In this document: piece by piece, positions 16,501-26,387 of the stretch
Position numbering within the stretch: the stretch's first letter is position 1
Layout of the letters: the number at the start of each line of letters is the position of its first letter
NCBI GenBank assembly: GCA_030685015.1
Contig: JAUXWS010000025.1
Span: 1 to 53,458, forward strand
Direction: 5' to 3'
Source: a bacterium
GTDB taxonomy: Bacteria > CAIWAD01
Length of the DNA stretch: 53,458 bases
The notes under the pieces: model-generated
What the model was told of the DNA's origin: nothing
Seen by the model: the letters and a program-made list of their open reading frames with translations, nothing else
Database searches by the model: none
Made by a program: the position numbers and the translations under genes

Positions 16501-19500
16501 TCAGCCGATGATGACGAAGGTCCCGGTCTGGATGGCGCCTTCCCCCTCCGGGGTTTTGTCCTCGACGCTGAAATAGTAGAGGCCGGGTGCCACCTGTTGA
16601 TAGTTGCGGCTGTTGAGATCCCAGCTTTCCGAGTGGGGGCTGGCCCAGCGCCGGTTGGCGTCGCCCGCCACGTTGTGGGGCAGGATCTGCACCAGGTCGC
16701 CCGCCACCGTGTAGATGCGGATGAGGCACTGGCGGGGCAGGTTGATGAAATCCAGGCGCCGGTCCTGCTGCGGCCAGTAATCGGGTGTGTCGTCCCACTG
16801 GTTCTCCCAGGACAGTCCGCCGCCGCCGGCGAAACCCTCCATGTAGCGCTGCGTGTAGTCCAGGTCCATGCGGTAGGGGTTGGGCACGACACCGACCTTG
16901 CGCGTGGGCAGTCCGCTGGGCGCCAGGCGGACGGCGTTGGCCGTGCGCGCGCTCTCCAGCGGCTCGGTGCCGGTCATGAAGTCGCCGAAATCGTAGGCCG
17001 TCACCGCGTACCAGCGGGGGAAGTGGGAGCGCACGGGGGAGAGACGCAGCTCGTAGACCGTGTAATTCTCGGCCGTGGTGAACTCGCCGTCGGCGTTGAG
17101 GTCCTCGTAGGGTTCGCCCGCGTCCCAGCGGTGGTTGGCGTTCAGGTCCTGGAAAGGCTCGCCCGGATCCCACCTCTCATTGCCGTTCTGGTCGGCGTAG
17201 GGCTCGGGGGCGTTCCAGACCAGGTCCCCGTTCAGGTCGGTGAAGGGCTCGGTCCAGCCATGGGGCCGGCGGATGACCTGCAGGCCGTTGTTGGGACCCA
17301 CCGCCCAGCGGTTCCACATCTCGTCCGTGCTGTCGGGCGGGGCCTCGTCGAAACCGCGCCGGTCCGGCATGGAGCGCAGGCGGCCGGCCGCGTCATAGTA
17401 GGCGTAATTGACCTCGTCCCACTCTCCCAGCAGACCGTAGCGGTTCTCCAGGTTGTCGTTGGCCACCCAGACGCGATAGCCTTCGAAGTCGCGCAGGTGG
17501 CTGAAGGGGTCCACATAGCGCTCGGCGTTGTCCTTCCAGCGCAGGATGATCTCGTCGTCCCCCGTCTCCGCCACGATGACGGGCGGCGGCGGCGGGGGCG
17601 GTCCCTGGAAGTCGGGGATGCCGTCGCCCCGGTCGAGCACGCCGTTGAGGTTGAGGTGGCCGATGAACCAGTCGCACTCGTCCCGCTCGCCCAGGCTGAT
17701 GCGGCGACGGCCCCCGGCCCCGTCCTTCACCCAGGCATGGCCGCCGCGGCTGAGTTTGGGGCCGGCCCACACGAAGCCGGAATCCGCCACGAAGTTCTGC
17801 AGGCTCCAGAGCAGCTCGTCCTCGCCGGGATCGAGGCGGCCGTTGTTCTCGCTGCCGTCGGCGTCGGGTCCCGTGTACCAGCCCATGAAGTGGCCGAAGT
17901 ACCAGACCGCCACGCTGTCCTGGTCGGCGGGCAGGATGGCGTATAGCCCGTCGCTGCCGGCGTCCTCCCCGAACCAGCCGTCCCCCGTGTCGAGCACTCC
18001 GTCGCCCTCGCCCAGGTCGTTGGTGTCGGGGATGCCGTCCTCGCCGAAATCGAAGACGGGCGTGTCCACCATCTCGTTGTCGTAGATGCGCTGGGCCCAC
18101 AGGGCGCTGTTCTCCAGGCCGCGGAAGTTGTAGCGGGAGGGGTCGAGCGGGCCTTCGGGCTGCTGGGGTTGGTTGACGTCGTGAAGGTTGAGCCCCGCCA
18201 CCAGGGCGACGGTGAAGCTGAACTTCTCCCCGGGATTGAGCCGGTAGATCCAGCGGCCGGTGTTGTCCACATGGTCGAAGACGCCCATCGGTCCCCAGCT
18301 GATCAGGTAGCGCGTGTCGTAGCCGTTGGCCACGTCGGCGGCGTTGACGCCGCTCTCGCTTGGATCCTGCCACTCCTCGCGGCGCAGCAGGTTGCCGGTG
18401 GCGCCGAGGAAGTCCTGGGGGTGGGCGGCGATCCAGGCGGGATCGTCCACGTGCCACTGGTTGTAGTCGAACTCCCCATTGGAGAGGATGAAGTACTTCT
18501 CGCGGTCGCCCAGGGGCGTGCCGCGCAGCAGGCTCCAGGCTCCGTCGGGATTGCCTGTCCAGCTGCGCCAGGCGGGACCGTAGTCCTGCTCGGGACTGAG
18601 CGAGGAGGTCCACCAGTTGAAGGAGGTGCGCAGCTTGGGATTGGGGCTGCGCAGGACGCGGAAGCCCGTGACATGGGGGGCCGTGAACTGGTTGCCCACG
18701 TCCACGTCCGCGTCGCGGCCGTCGTTGTCGGCGATCCAGGCCGTGTTGACGGCGATCCACTCGCCCCGGGCGCTGTCGTAGGCCTGCTCGATGAAGCCGG
18801 CGATGTCGTCCAGGTTCTTCTCGCTGTAACCGCGCCGCCCCACGTCGCCATCGACGTAGAGTCCGATGTAGAGGTTCTTCAGGTAGCGCTCGGCGATGTT
18901 CTCCACCTCGTAATCGATGATGATGGTGCGGCTGGCGTACTCGTAGCTCCACGAGTAGCTCTTCTGCGTGATGCGGATGCCCAGCGGCTTGTGCACCACG
19001 CCCCCCACCGGCGGCGTGAGCTGGCTGTCCACCAGCGTGTCGGAGTAAACGGCGATGAAGTCCTGCTCGCTGACCGCCAGCTCGCTGGTGACGTAGTCCC
19101 CCAGGCCGTTGTAGGCGCTGGAGCGGGTGGAGCGCTCCGCGATGGGCGTGCGGTCGTCCGGGTAGAACTCGTGGGCCTCCCCCGCCACGTAGCCGTCCGC
19201 CCCGGTGGAGACGCGGGGGTCCACCAGGCCGCTCTCCTCGACGATGAGGGCGCCCACCCAGAGGCCGGCGGCGAAGAGGTACTGCACGCGGCTGCCGCCC
19301 GGCACCTCGCACTGGGGGGCCCAGTCCAGCACCTCGGCGTCGGTGTAGGCGTCCGTGTCGTAGTCGTTGAAGTTGCCCAGCCAGCCCCAGTTGTTCACGG
19401 TCAGCCAGATGGTGCCGAAGCGGTGGGTGCGGTTGTCGAGCCAGGGGAGGGCGTCCACCTGGGCGCCCTTGTGGACCGTCCCATCCTTGATCAGGTAGTC

Positions 19501-19587
19501 CGCCCCGGCGTGGCGGGGCAGGGCCAGCAAGGCGGCCAGGAAGAGGACCAGGCCGGCGGCGGCGGCAAACGGGCGGGAACGGGACAT
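16501..19587 (-). CDS. Large exported protein with calcium-type repeats and FlgD-like C-terminal tail
   Basis: The 1028-residue protein starts at the ATG at 19587, behind GGGAGGTTCC, with a classical signal peptide ending ALPRHAGA. The N-terminal 600 residues form a beta-rich region of a type seen in FCB-group and candidate-phylum secreted proteins, with no enzyme motif I recognise. A run of seven prolines (about residue 662) precedes an FN3-like domain. At about 785-830 four short repeats of the form (D/Q)-x-N-x-D/E-x-x-W-D-x-G-E-P-(Y/F) look like calcium-binding loops. The C-terminus has VVPNPYR followed by a FlgD-Ig-like domain (RIYTVAGDLVQIL), a common C-terminal sorting or attachment module. 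Divergence from neighbours suggests a single-gene unit. Confidence 0.8.
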   Translation of the reverse strand: MSRSRPFAAAAGLVLFLAALLALPRHAGADYLIKDGTVHKGAQVDALPWLDNRTHRFGTIWLTVNNWGWLGNFNDYDTDAYTDAEVLDWAPQCEVPGGSRVQYLFAAGLWVGALIVEESGLVDPRVSTGADGYVAGEAHEFYPDDRTPIAERSTRSSAYNGLGDYVTSELAVSEQDFIAVYSDTLVDSQLTPPVGGVVHKPLGIRITQKSYSWSYEYASRTIIIDYEVENIAERYLKNLYIGLYVDGDVGRRGYSEKNLDDIAGFIEQAYDSARGEWIAVNTAWIADNDGRDADVDVGNQFTAPHVTGFRVLRSPNPKLRTSFNWWTSSLSPEQDYGPAWRSWTGNPDGAWSLLRGTPLGDREKYFILSNGEFDYNQWHVDDPAWIAAHPQDFLGATGNLLRREEWQDPSESGVNAADVANGYDTRYLISWGPMGVFDHVDNTGRWIYRLNPGEKFSFTVALVAGLNLHDVNQPQQPEGPLDPSRYNFRGLENSALWAQRIYDNEMVDTPVFDFGEDGIPDTNDLGEGDGVLDTGDGWFGEDAGSDGLYAILPADQDSVAVWYFGHFMGWYTGPDADGSENNGRLDPGEDELLWSLQNFVADSGFVWAGPKLSRGGHAWVKDGAGGRRRISLGERDECDWFIGHLNLNGVLDRGDGIPDFQGPPPPPPPVIVAETGDDEIILRWKDNAERYVDPFSHLRDFEGYRVWVANDNLENRYGLLGEWDEVNYAYYDAAGRLRSMPDRRGFDEAPPDSTDEMWNRWAVGPNNGLQVIRRPHGWTEPFTDLNGDLVWNAPEPYADQNGNERWDPGEPFQDLNANHRWDAGEPYEDLNADGEFTTAENYTVYELRLSPVRSHFPRWYAVTAYDFGDFMTGTEPLESARTANAVRLAPSGLPTRKVGVVPNPYRMDLDYTQRYMEGFAGGGGLSWENQWDDTPDYWPQQDRRLDFINLPRQCLIRIYTVAGDLVQILPHNVAGDANRRWASPHSESWDLNSRNYQQVAPGLYYFSVEDKTPEGEGAIQTGTFVIIG

Positions 19588-19748
19588 GGAACCTCCCGGG
19601 TGTGACAGGCTGCTCCAAGGTAGGAAGGCCGGGGACGAGGGTGCGGCCACCCGGACGGACCCCGGCCAGGCATGAAGGGATGGATCGTCTTGCCGGAGCC
19701 GGCCAAGGTGGGCCGGCCGCCCTGCCGCCTCCCGTTCCGCGGCGGGAC

Positions 19749-21713
19749 TCAGGCCCCCCGGCCGCGATGGGCCTCGATGATGCGCTCCACCACTCCCGGA
19801 TCGGCCAGGGTGCTCAGGTTGCCCAGGTCCACGTACTCGCCCTCGCCGATCTTGCGCAGGATGCGCCGCATGATCTTGCCCGATCGTGTCTTGGGCAGGC
19901 CTTCCACATAAAGGAACCCGTCCGGCGCGGCGAAGGGGCCGATGTCGCGCCGCACCTCCTCGCGCAGGGCGCCGGCCAGCTCCTCCTCCGTCATTCCCTC
20001 CGCCTCGCGCTTGAGCACGACGTAGGCGAAGATGCCCGTCCCCTTGATCTCGTGGGGGACGCCCACCACCGCCGCCTCGGCCACCAGCGGGTTGGCGGCC
20101 AGGGCGCTCTCCACCTCGGCCGTGCCGATGCGGTGGCCGCTCACGTTGATCACGTCGTCCACCCGCCCGGTGATCCAGTAGTAGCCGTCCTCGTCGCGCC
20201 GGCAGCCGTCCCCCGTGAAGTAGTAGCCGGCGAAGGTCGTGTAGTAGGTGTCCTGGTAGCGCCGATGGTCGCCGAAGACGGTGCGGGCCATGCCCGGCCA
20301 AGGCTGGCGCAGGCAGAGGCGCCCGCTCACGCCGTTGCCCTTCTGTTCGACGCCCTGCTCGTCCACAATGACGGGATCCACCCCGGGCAGGGGCAGGGTG
20401 GCGGAGCCGGGCTTCATGTCCGTGATGCCGGCCAGCGGGCTGATCATGATGCCGCCCGTCTCCGTCTGCCACCAGGTGTCCACCACCGGGCAGCGGCCCT
20501 CGCCCACCACCTCGTGGTACCATTTCCAGGAGTCGGGATTGATCGGCTCGCCCACCGTGCCCAGCACGCGCAGGCTGCTGCGGTCGTGGCGGCGCACCCA
20601 GTCGGCTCCTTCCCGGGCGATGGCGCGGATGGCGGTGGGAGCCGTGTAGAAGACGTTGATCTTGAGGCGCTCCACCATCTCCCAATAGCGTCCGGGATCG
20701 GGGTAGAGCGGCGTCGATTCGAAGAGGACGGTGGTGGCCCCGTTGCAGAGCGGGCCGTAGACGACGTAGCTGTGACCGGTGATCCAGCCGATGTCCGCCA
20801 CGCAGGCATAGACCTCCCCGGGCTGGTAGTCGAAGACAAGGCGGTGGGTGAGGCTGGCGTGGAGCAGGTAGCCGGCCTGGGTGTGGAGCAGGCCCTTGGG
20901 CTTGCCCGTGGAGCCCGAGGTGTAGAGGATGAAGAGAGGGTCCTCGGCCGCCATCCACTCGGTGGGACAAACGCGGCGTTCCCGTTCCATCGCCTCGTGC
21001 AGCCACTGGTCGCGGCCGGGGACCATGGGCGTCTCCGCCTCCGTCCGCCGCGCCACGAGGACGGTGTGGATCTGATTGAGGCCCTGGACGGCCTTGTCGG
21101 CGATGGCCTTGAGCGGGATGGCGCGCCCGCCCCGCATCCCCTCGTTGGCCGTGACCAGCACCCTGGCGCCGCTGTCCACGATGCGGTCGCGCAGCGCCTC
21201 CGCCGAGAAGCCGGCGAAGACCACGCTGTGCACGGCGCCGATGCGGGCACAGGCCAGCATGGTGTAGGCCAGCGCCGGGATCATGGGCAGGTAGAGCACG
21301 ACGCGGTCGCCCTTCACCACGCCCGCGCTCTTCAGCACGTTGGCGATGCGGCAGACCTCGTGCTTCAGCTCGCGGTAGCTGATCACTTGGTGCCGGCCCG
21401 GCTCGTCCGGCTCCCAGATGATGGCCGGCTGATCGGCCCGCTCGGCCAGGTGGCGATCCACGCAGTTGAAGCTGACGTTGAGCCGTCCGCCCGAGAACCA
21501 GCCCACGTCGCCCTCAGGGAAGGAGCTGTCCAGCACGTTGACCCATTTGTGGAACCAGCTGAGGCTCTCGGCCTGCTCGGCCCAGAAGCTCTCCGGGTCG
21601 CGGATGCTGCGGGCGTAGAGCTCGCGGTAGTGCTCGAAGTCCTTCAGGTGGGAGTGGCGGCCGTGCGGCATCACGGCCGGCACGATCTCCCCCGTGCGGG
21701 GCGGGTGTTGCAT
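19749..21713 (-). CDS. acs: Acetyl-CoA synthetase (acetate--CoA ligase)
   Basis: The 654-residue length is typical of AMP-forming Acs, which activates acetate with ATP and CoA to acetyl-CoA. Visible motifs are the P-loop-like [13 protein letters not shown], the substrate-pocket block [40 protein letters not shown], and [11 protein letters not shown] near residue 607. The last holds the lysine that Pat-type acetyltransferases modify to switch the enzyme off. AAGGAAG precedes the ATG. It lies upstream on the same strand as the exported protein, with a 160-bp gap that shows no gene. It is divergent from the DinB-family gene. Confidence 0.96.
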   Translation of the reverse strand: MQHPPRTGEIVPAVMPHGRHSHLKDFEHYRELYARSIRDPESFWAEQAESLSWFHKWVNVLDSSFPEGDVGWFSGGRLNVSFNCVDRHLAERADQPAIIWEPDEPGRHQVISYRELKHEVCRIANVLKSAGVVKGDRVVLYLPMIPALAYTMLACARIGAVHSVVFAGFSAEALRDRIVDSGARVLVTANEGMRGGRAIPLKAIADKAVQGLNQIHTVLVARRTEAETPMVPGRDQWLHEAMERERRVCPTEWMAAEDPLFILYTSGSTGKPKGLLHTQAGYLLHASLTHRLVFDYQPGEVYACVADIGWITGHSYVVYGPLCNGATTVLFESTPLYPDPGRYWEMVERLKINVFYTAPTAIRAIAREGADWVRRHDRSSLRVLGTVGEPINPDSWKWYHEVVGEGRCPVVDTWWQTETGGIMISPLAGITDMKPGSATLPLPGVDPVIVDEQGVEQKGNGVSGRLCLRQPWPGMARTVFGDHRRYQDTYYTTFAGYYFTGDGCRRDEDGYYWITGRVDDVINVSGHRIGTAEVESALAANPLVAEAAVVGVPHEIKGTGIFAYVVLKREAEGMTEEELAGALREEVRRDIGPFAAPDGFLYVEGLPKTRSGKIMRRILRKIGEGEYVDLGNLSTLADPGVVERIIEAHRGRGA

Positions 21714-21852
21714 GGTGGCTTCCTTGTGGCTGGACCCTTTGTGCGTGGCACCGCCGGGGCGGGCCGGACAGGCGCAAAATAGGAATCAGCACTGCCGGCG
21801 ACAGGCGGCGGGCAGCCCCTTGTTATCTTGTCCTCAAACATGGGAGGACCAT

Positions 21853-22320
21853 ATGATCACCGAGAGCTTCGTCCCCGGACTGGAGAGCCAGCGCGCCTTC
21901 TTCCTCAAGTCCCTGTCCTGCCTGAGCGAGGGTGACTCCGCCTTCGCCCCCGTCCCCGGCATGCTGTCGGTGGCGCGCCAGGTGGCCCACGCCGCCCACA
22001 CGGTGGACTGGTTCGTGAAGGGGGCCTTTTCCCCCACCGGCCTGAGCGAGGATTGGGAGGCCCAAGCTGCCCGCGAGGCAGCCGTGCCCGGGCTGGAGGA
22101 GGCGCTGGCCTGGTTCAACGCCGCCTACGACCGCGCCGTGGCGGCGGTGCGCGGGCACGACTGGGACGAGTGGCAGCAACCCATCGCCCCCGGCATCATG
22201 GGCGGGGCGCCGCGCACGGCCATCTTCAGCGGCATGGCCGACCACACGGCCCACCACCGCGGCAGCCTGGCGGTCTACGCCCGCCTGCTGGGCAAGACGC
22301 CCGAGATGCCCTACATGTAG
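21853..22320 (+). CDS. DinB/YfiT-family metal-dependent protein
   Basis: The ATG at 21853, after GGGAGGACC, gives 155 residues. It has the DinB-like four-helix fold pattern: a histidine in the second helix (QVAHAAHTVDWF, about residue 50) and the paired histidines of DHTAHHRGSLAVYARLLGK near the C-terminus. This is the usual three-His metal triad. Members include thiol S-transferases using bacillithiol or mycothiol and damage-induced proteins, but the substrate cannot be told from sequence. It appears monocistronic. Confidence 0.85.
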   Translation: MITESFVPGLESQRAFFLKSLSCLSEGDSAFAPVPGMLSVARQVAHAAHTVDWFVKGAFSPTGLSEDWEAQAAREAAVPGLEEALAWFNAAYDRAVAAVRGHDWDEWQQPIAPGIMGGAPRTAIFSGMADHTAHHRGSLAVYARLLGKTPEMPYM

Positions 22321-22403
22321 AGCCAGACGGGCGGTAGCAATCGCCCAGCCGCGGTTGGCCGTTCCGGCTTGCCCCCGCTCCGGCGCTTTCCGTACTTGGT
22401 CCA

Positions 22404-22566
22404 GCAGCCTGTCGGACTTGGCCACTTGGCGGTCTTCATCGCCCCAATCGGTCCGGATTTTCCGCAAGTTTCTTGAACAGACCACCAGTATGCTCTGCGA
22501 AACGTCCGAAAAACCGGCCTCGATTTGAGCGCGAATCCCATCCAAGGCCCAAGCCCGACAGGCTGC
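22404..22566. repeat. 163-bp element bounded by 18-bp inverted repeats (MITE-like)
   Basis: The arm GCAGCCTGTCGGACTTGG (22404-22421) and the complement of 22549-22566 match at 17 of 18 positions. The interior has no gene. The right-hand 49 bases recur with about 43 matches at 29930-29979, so it belongs to a dispersed family. The whole gap 22321-22709 is otherwise empty of genes. Confidence 0.7.
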
Positions 22567-22709
22567 CAGCGTCGACCGCATCGTCCCTGCCGGACTGAGG
22601 CGGCGGTCAATCCAAGGCGCCGCCCCTGGCCTGGCCGGGCCAGGGGCGGCAGCCGCCCGCCCTGGATCGACGGAGGCTTGATCTTGCACCCGGAACCAAG
22701 GAGCACGCC

Positions 22710-24152
22710 ATGTCCCCTGCCCTGCCCTCCCCTGGCCGCATCCTCATGCTGACCCTGCTGCTGGCGCTGCCCGGCCTCGCCCGGTCCGGGGGGGAGCCCG
22801 CCGCGCGGCCCCATCCCGATCCCCTCGTCCAGCGGAAGCTGGATTGGTTCCAGGACCAGAAACTGGGCCTGCTGATGCACTGGGGCACCTACAGCCAGTG
22901 GGGCGTGGTGGAGAGCTGGAGCATCTGCCCGGAGGACGAGGACTGGACCCGGCGGCGCGGCCCCCATGCCCACAGCTACACGGAGTACGTGGCGGCCTAC
23001 GAGGCCCTCAAGGCCACCTTCAATCCGCTCAAGTTCGACCCGGCGGCCTGGGCGGCGGCGGCGCGGGGGGCGGGCATGCGTTACGTGGTCTTCACCACCA
23101 AGCACCACGACGGCTTCTGCCTCTTCGACACCCGGGAGACGGACTACAAGGTGACGGACCCCGGCTGCCCCTTCAGCCGGGTCCCGCGGGCCAACGTGGC
23201 CCGGGAGGTCTTCACCGCCTTCCGCCGGGAGGGGCTGGGCACCGGCGCCTACTTCTCCAAGGCCGACTGGCATTGCCCCGACTACTGGTGGCCCTATTTC
23301 CCGCCCTTCGACCGCAACGTGAACTACGACATCACGCGCTACCCGGAGAAGTGGGAGGCCTTCAAGACCTTCACGCGGAACCAGATCCGGGAGCTGATGA
23401 GCGACTACGGCCCCATGGACATCCTCTGGCTGGACGGCGGCTGGGTGCAGCCCATGACCGCCACCTCGCCGCGCTGGGGCAAGGCGCCCAGCCACCAGGA
23501 CATCGACATGGCGGGCATCGCGGCCATGGCCCGCGCCTTGCAGCCGGGCCTCATCATTGTGGACCGGGCGGTGGAAGGCGACCATCAGGATTACCACACC
23601 CCCGAGCAGGAGGTGCCGGAACAGCCGCTGGACGCCGTGTGGGAGAGCTGCATCACCCTGGGCACCTCCTGGAGCTGGGTGCCCGACGACGACTACAAGT
23701 CCGCCGAGCGTCTGGTCCACCTGCTGGTGGACATCGTGGCCAAGGGCGGCAACCTGCTGCTCAACGTGGGACCCAGCCCGCAGGGCGAATGGCCGGACGA
23801 GGCCCTCGCCCGCCTGGCCGAGCTGGGCGCCTGGCTGGAGGTGAACGGCGCGGCCATCCACGGCACGCGCGCCGTGGCGCCCTACAAGGAGGGCCGTGTC
23901 TGTTACACGCGCTCGCCGGATGGCGTGGTCAACGCCATCCTGCTGGCCTCGGCCGCGGAGCCGGAGCTGCCGGCCACCCTGCACCTCCCCGCTTTCGTGC
24001 CTGGGAGTGGCCAGGCTGTGCGCCTGCTGGGCGTGGAGGAGGAACTGCGCTGGGAGCCGGAGGGGGCGGGCTGCCGCATCCACGTGCCGGAGGCCGTGCG
24101 CCGGCACCCGCCCTGTCGGCACGCCTGGTCCTTCCAACTGGCCGTCGAATAG
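22710..24152 (+). CDS. Exported alpha-L-fucosidase, GH29
   Basis: The 480-residue precursor has a signal peptide (LMLTLLLALPGLARS) and the GH29 blocks WFQDQKLGLLMHWGTYS, KHHDGFCLFDT (active-site histidines), the nucleophile region ILWLDGGW (Asp at about 242) and NLLLNVGPSPQGEWPDE. The enzyme removes alpha-linked L-fucose from glycans with retention. AAGGAGCACGCC provides the ribosome-binding site. It is first in a three-gene run with spacers of 12 and -20 bp to the DUF4838 protein and GH3 glucosidase, implying an operon for trimming fucose-containing host or algal glycans outside the cytoplasm. Confidence 0.93.
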   Translation: MSPALPSPGRILMLTLLLALPGLARSGGEPAARPHPDPLVQRKLDWFQDQKLGLLMHWGTYSQWGVVESWSICPEDEDWTRRRGPHAHSYTEYVAAYEALKATFNPLKFDPAAWAAAARGAGMRYVVFTTKHHDGFCLFDTRETDYKVTDPGCPFSRVPRANVAREVFTAFRREGLGTGAYFSKADWHCPDYWWPYFPPFDRNVNYDITRYPEKWEAFKTFTRNQIRELMSDYGPMDILWLDGGWVQPMTATSPRWGKAPSHQDIDMAGIAAMARALQPGLIIVDRAVEGDHQDYHTPEQEVPEQPLDAVWESCITLGTSWSWVPDDDYKSAERLVHLLVDIVAKGGNLLLNVGPSPQGEWPDEALARLAELGAWLEVNGAAIHGTRAVAPYKEGRVCYTRSPDGVVNAILLASAAEPELPATLHLPAFVPGSGQAVRLLGVEEELRWEPEGAGCRIHVPEAVRRHPPCRHAWSFQLAVE

Positions 24153-24164
24153 GGCGGGGGAAGG

Positions 24165-26387
24165 ATGAAGCATGGACCTGCCGTGCTGGCGGGGCTGACA
24201 GCGGCCTTGAGCCTGGCGGCCCCAGCCCCCTGCGCCGTGGAGCTGGTCCGGGATGGGCAGGCCGTGGCCGTCATCCACCTGCCGGCGGCGGCCACGCCCG
24301 CGGCGGCGGCGGTGGCCGACACGCTGCGCGGCTTCCTGCGGCGCATCTCCGGCGCCGACCTGCCCGTCGTCCCCCACGACGCCCCGCCCGCGGGCGGCCT
24401 TGTGCTCGAAGAGGGGGGCGCCGCGGCGTCCGCCCTGGGGGAGGAGGGCTTCCGCCTCCACAGCGGCCCGGGCCGCGTCACCCTGACGGCCGGGACGGAG
24501 CGGGGCCTGGCGCACGCCGCCTACACCCTGCTGGAGACCTGGCTGGGCTGCCGCATGTACAGCCCGGAGGTGGTGGTCCTGCCTCGCCGTTCCACGGTCA
24601 CGCTGCCGGAGATGGACGACACCCAGGTGCCGCCCCTCTCCTTCCGCCTGCAGGATTTCCAGGAACCGGCCTACGCCGCCTGGCACAAACTGAGTTCGCG
24701 CCGGGAGTGGGGCCTTTTCGTCCACACCTTCCAGGAGCTGGTGCCGCCAGCGCGCTGGTTCCCGGACCACCCCGAGTACTTCTCCGAGCACCAGGGTGGG
24801 CGCGTGGCCGACGGGCAGCTCTGCCTCAGCCAGCCCGCCGTGCTGGAGATCGTGGTGGCGGAGCTGGAGCGGCGCATGCGCGAACAGCCCGATGCCCGCT
24901 ATTGGTCCGTCTCGCAGAACGACACTTGGATGCCCTGCACCTGCGCCGGCTGCCGGGCGGTGGACGAGGCGGAGGGCTCGCCCGCCGGCAGCCTGCTGCG
25001 TTTCGTCAACCAGGTGGCGGCGCGCTTCCCGGACCAGGTGATCTCCACCCTGGCCTACCAGTACTCGCGCCCCGCGCCCCGGCTGACGAGGCCCCGGCCC
25101 AACGTCAACATCATGCTGTGCAGCATCGAGTGCGACCGCAGCCGGCCCATCGCCCAGGATCCGCGCGACACCAGCTTCGTGCGGGACCTCCAGGACTGGA
25201 GCCGGCTCACGGACAACATCCTCGTCTGGGACTACGTCATCCAGTTCCGCAACCTGGTCAGCCCCTTTCCCAACCTGCGCGTCCTGCAGCCCAACCTGCG
25301 CTTCTTCGCCGGCCAGGGCGTCACCGCCGTGTTCGAGCAGGGCCTGCCCGTGCTCAAGGGCGAGTTCGCCGAGCTGCGCGCCTACCTGCTCGCCAAGCTG
25401 CTCTGGAACCCCGAGCTGGACTTCGACGCCGTGCTGGACGATTTCCTGGCCGGCTTCTACGGCGAGGCGGCGCCCCACCTGCGCCGCTACATCGACGCCA
25501 TGCACGAGGCGCTGGCCGCCTCGGGCGAGGACCTCTCCTGCTTCGGCCATCCCCTGCCGACGGAGGACGGCTACCTGTCGGGAGCCCAGCTGGACCACTA
25601 TGACAAGCTCTTCGACCTGGCCGAGGCGGCGGTGGCCCACCGGCCCGAGGTGGCGGCCCGCGTTCGCACGGCGCGCCTGCCGCTGATCTACGCGCAGATC
25701 GAGCAAGGCCTGATCCTGGCCGACGCCGGGCGCGGCTGCTTCCTGCGGGGGGCCGGCGGCCGCCGCTCGGTCCGGCCCGGCTTCCGCGAACAGCTGGCCG
25801 CTTTCCATGACGGTTGCGCGGCGGCGGGGATCCCGCGCCTCTGGGAGCACGGCCTGCCGCCGGACGAGTACCGGGAGCGGGCCCTGCGCTTCCTGGCGGA
25901 GGGCGAACGGCCCCATCTGGCCCTGGGATGCCCCGTGGCGCTGGAGCGGCCCGCCAGCGCGACCTACCGCGGGGGCGATCCCGGCGCCCTGACGGACGGC
26001 CTGCTGGGCTGGAGCGACTACCACTTCCATTGGCTGGGCTGCGAGGGCGAGGATCTGGCCGCGGTCATCGACCTGGGAGCGGAGCGGTCCGTCACGCGGG
26101 TGGAGGCGGCCTTCCTGCAGGACATCGCCTCCTGGGTCTTCCTGCCCCGCCAGGTTGAGATCCAGCTCTCGCGGGACGGGATCACCTACGAGACGGTCGG
26201 GCGGCAGGCGGCCCGGCTGGCGCCCATGCGGGAGGGCGCCGTCCAGGAGGCCTTCGCGGCCGCTTTCGCGGCGCGACCGGCGCGCTACGTCAGGCTGCGG
26301 GCGGAGAACATGAAATCCTGCCCGGCCTGGCACAAGGGATCGGGCGGCAAGGCATGGGTGTTCTGCGATGAAATCCGCGTGTTCTAG
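24165..26387 (+). CDS. Exported DUF4838-domain glycoside-hydrolase-like protein
   Basis: The 740-residue precursor has a signal peptide. An N-terminal alpha/beta domain resembles the GH20b-like domain of hexosaminidases (ADTLRGFLRRISGADLPV, about 55-75). A DUF4838 region (about 170-480) includes PARWFPDHPEYFS, SVSQNDTWMPCTC and NVNIMLCSIECDRSRPI. The C-terminal 130 residues look like an F5/8 type C sugar-binding domain. DUF4838 proteins are common in polysaccharide-utilisation loci and are presumed glycosidases acting on amino sugars, but activity is unproven. It is between a GH29 and a GH3 gene and overlaps the latter by 20 bp. Confidence 0.85.
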   Translation: MKHGPAVLAGLTAALSLAAPAPCAVELVRDGQAVAVIHLPAAATPAAAAVADTLRGFLRRISGADLPVVPHDAPPAGGLVLEEGGAAASALGEEGFRLHSGPGRVTLTAGTERGLAHAAYTLLETWLGCRMYSPEVVVLPRRSTVTLPEMDDTQVPPLSFRLQDFQEPAYAAWHKLSSRREWGLFVHTFQELVPPARWFPDHPEYFSEHQGGRVADGQLCLSQPAVLEIVVAELERRMREQPDARYWSVSQNDTWMPCTCAGCRAVDEAEGSPAGSLLRFVNQVAARFPDQVISTLAYQYSRPAPRLTRPRPNVNIMLCSIECDRSRPIAQDPRDTSFVRDLQDWSRLTDNILVWDYVIQFRNLVSPFPNLRVLQPNLRFFAGQGVTAVFEQGLPVLKGEFAELRAYLLAKLLWNPELDFDAVLDDFLAGFYGEAAPHLRRYIDAMHEALAASGEDLSCFGHPLPTEDGYLSGAQLDHYDKLFDLAEAAVAHRPEVAARVRTARLPLIYAQIEQGLILADAGRGCFLRGAGGRRSVRPGFREQLAAFHDGCAAAGIPRLWEHGLPPDEYRERALRFLAEGERPHLALGCPVALERPASATYRGGDPGALTDGLLGWSDYHFHWLGCEGEDLAAVIDLGAERSVTRVEAAFLQDIASWVFLPRQVEIQLSRDGITYETVGRQAARLAPMREGAVQEAFAAAFAARPARYVRLRAENMKSCPAWHKGSGGKAWVFCDEIRVF

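Noticed and set aside
19588-21006. A 1501-codon minus-strand frame joining the exported protein at 16501 to sequence within acs
   Set aside because: The part above 19587 is an out-of-frame reading of acs. A signal peptide and a good ribosome-binding site mark the real start at 19587.
22321-22709. A gene in the gap before the fucosidase
   Set aside because: No frame with a start and ribosome-binding site; the space is taken by the inverted-repeat element.
22311-26333. A 1340-codon minus-strand frame opposite the fucosidase and DUF4838 genes
   Set aside because: It is antisense to two clearly conserved genes and shows no family pattern; long antisense frames are expected at this GC content.
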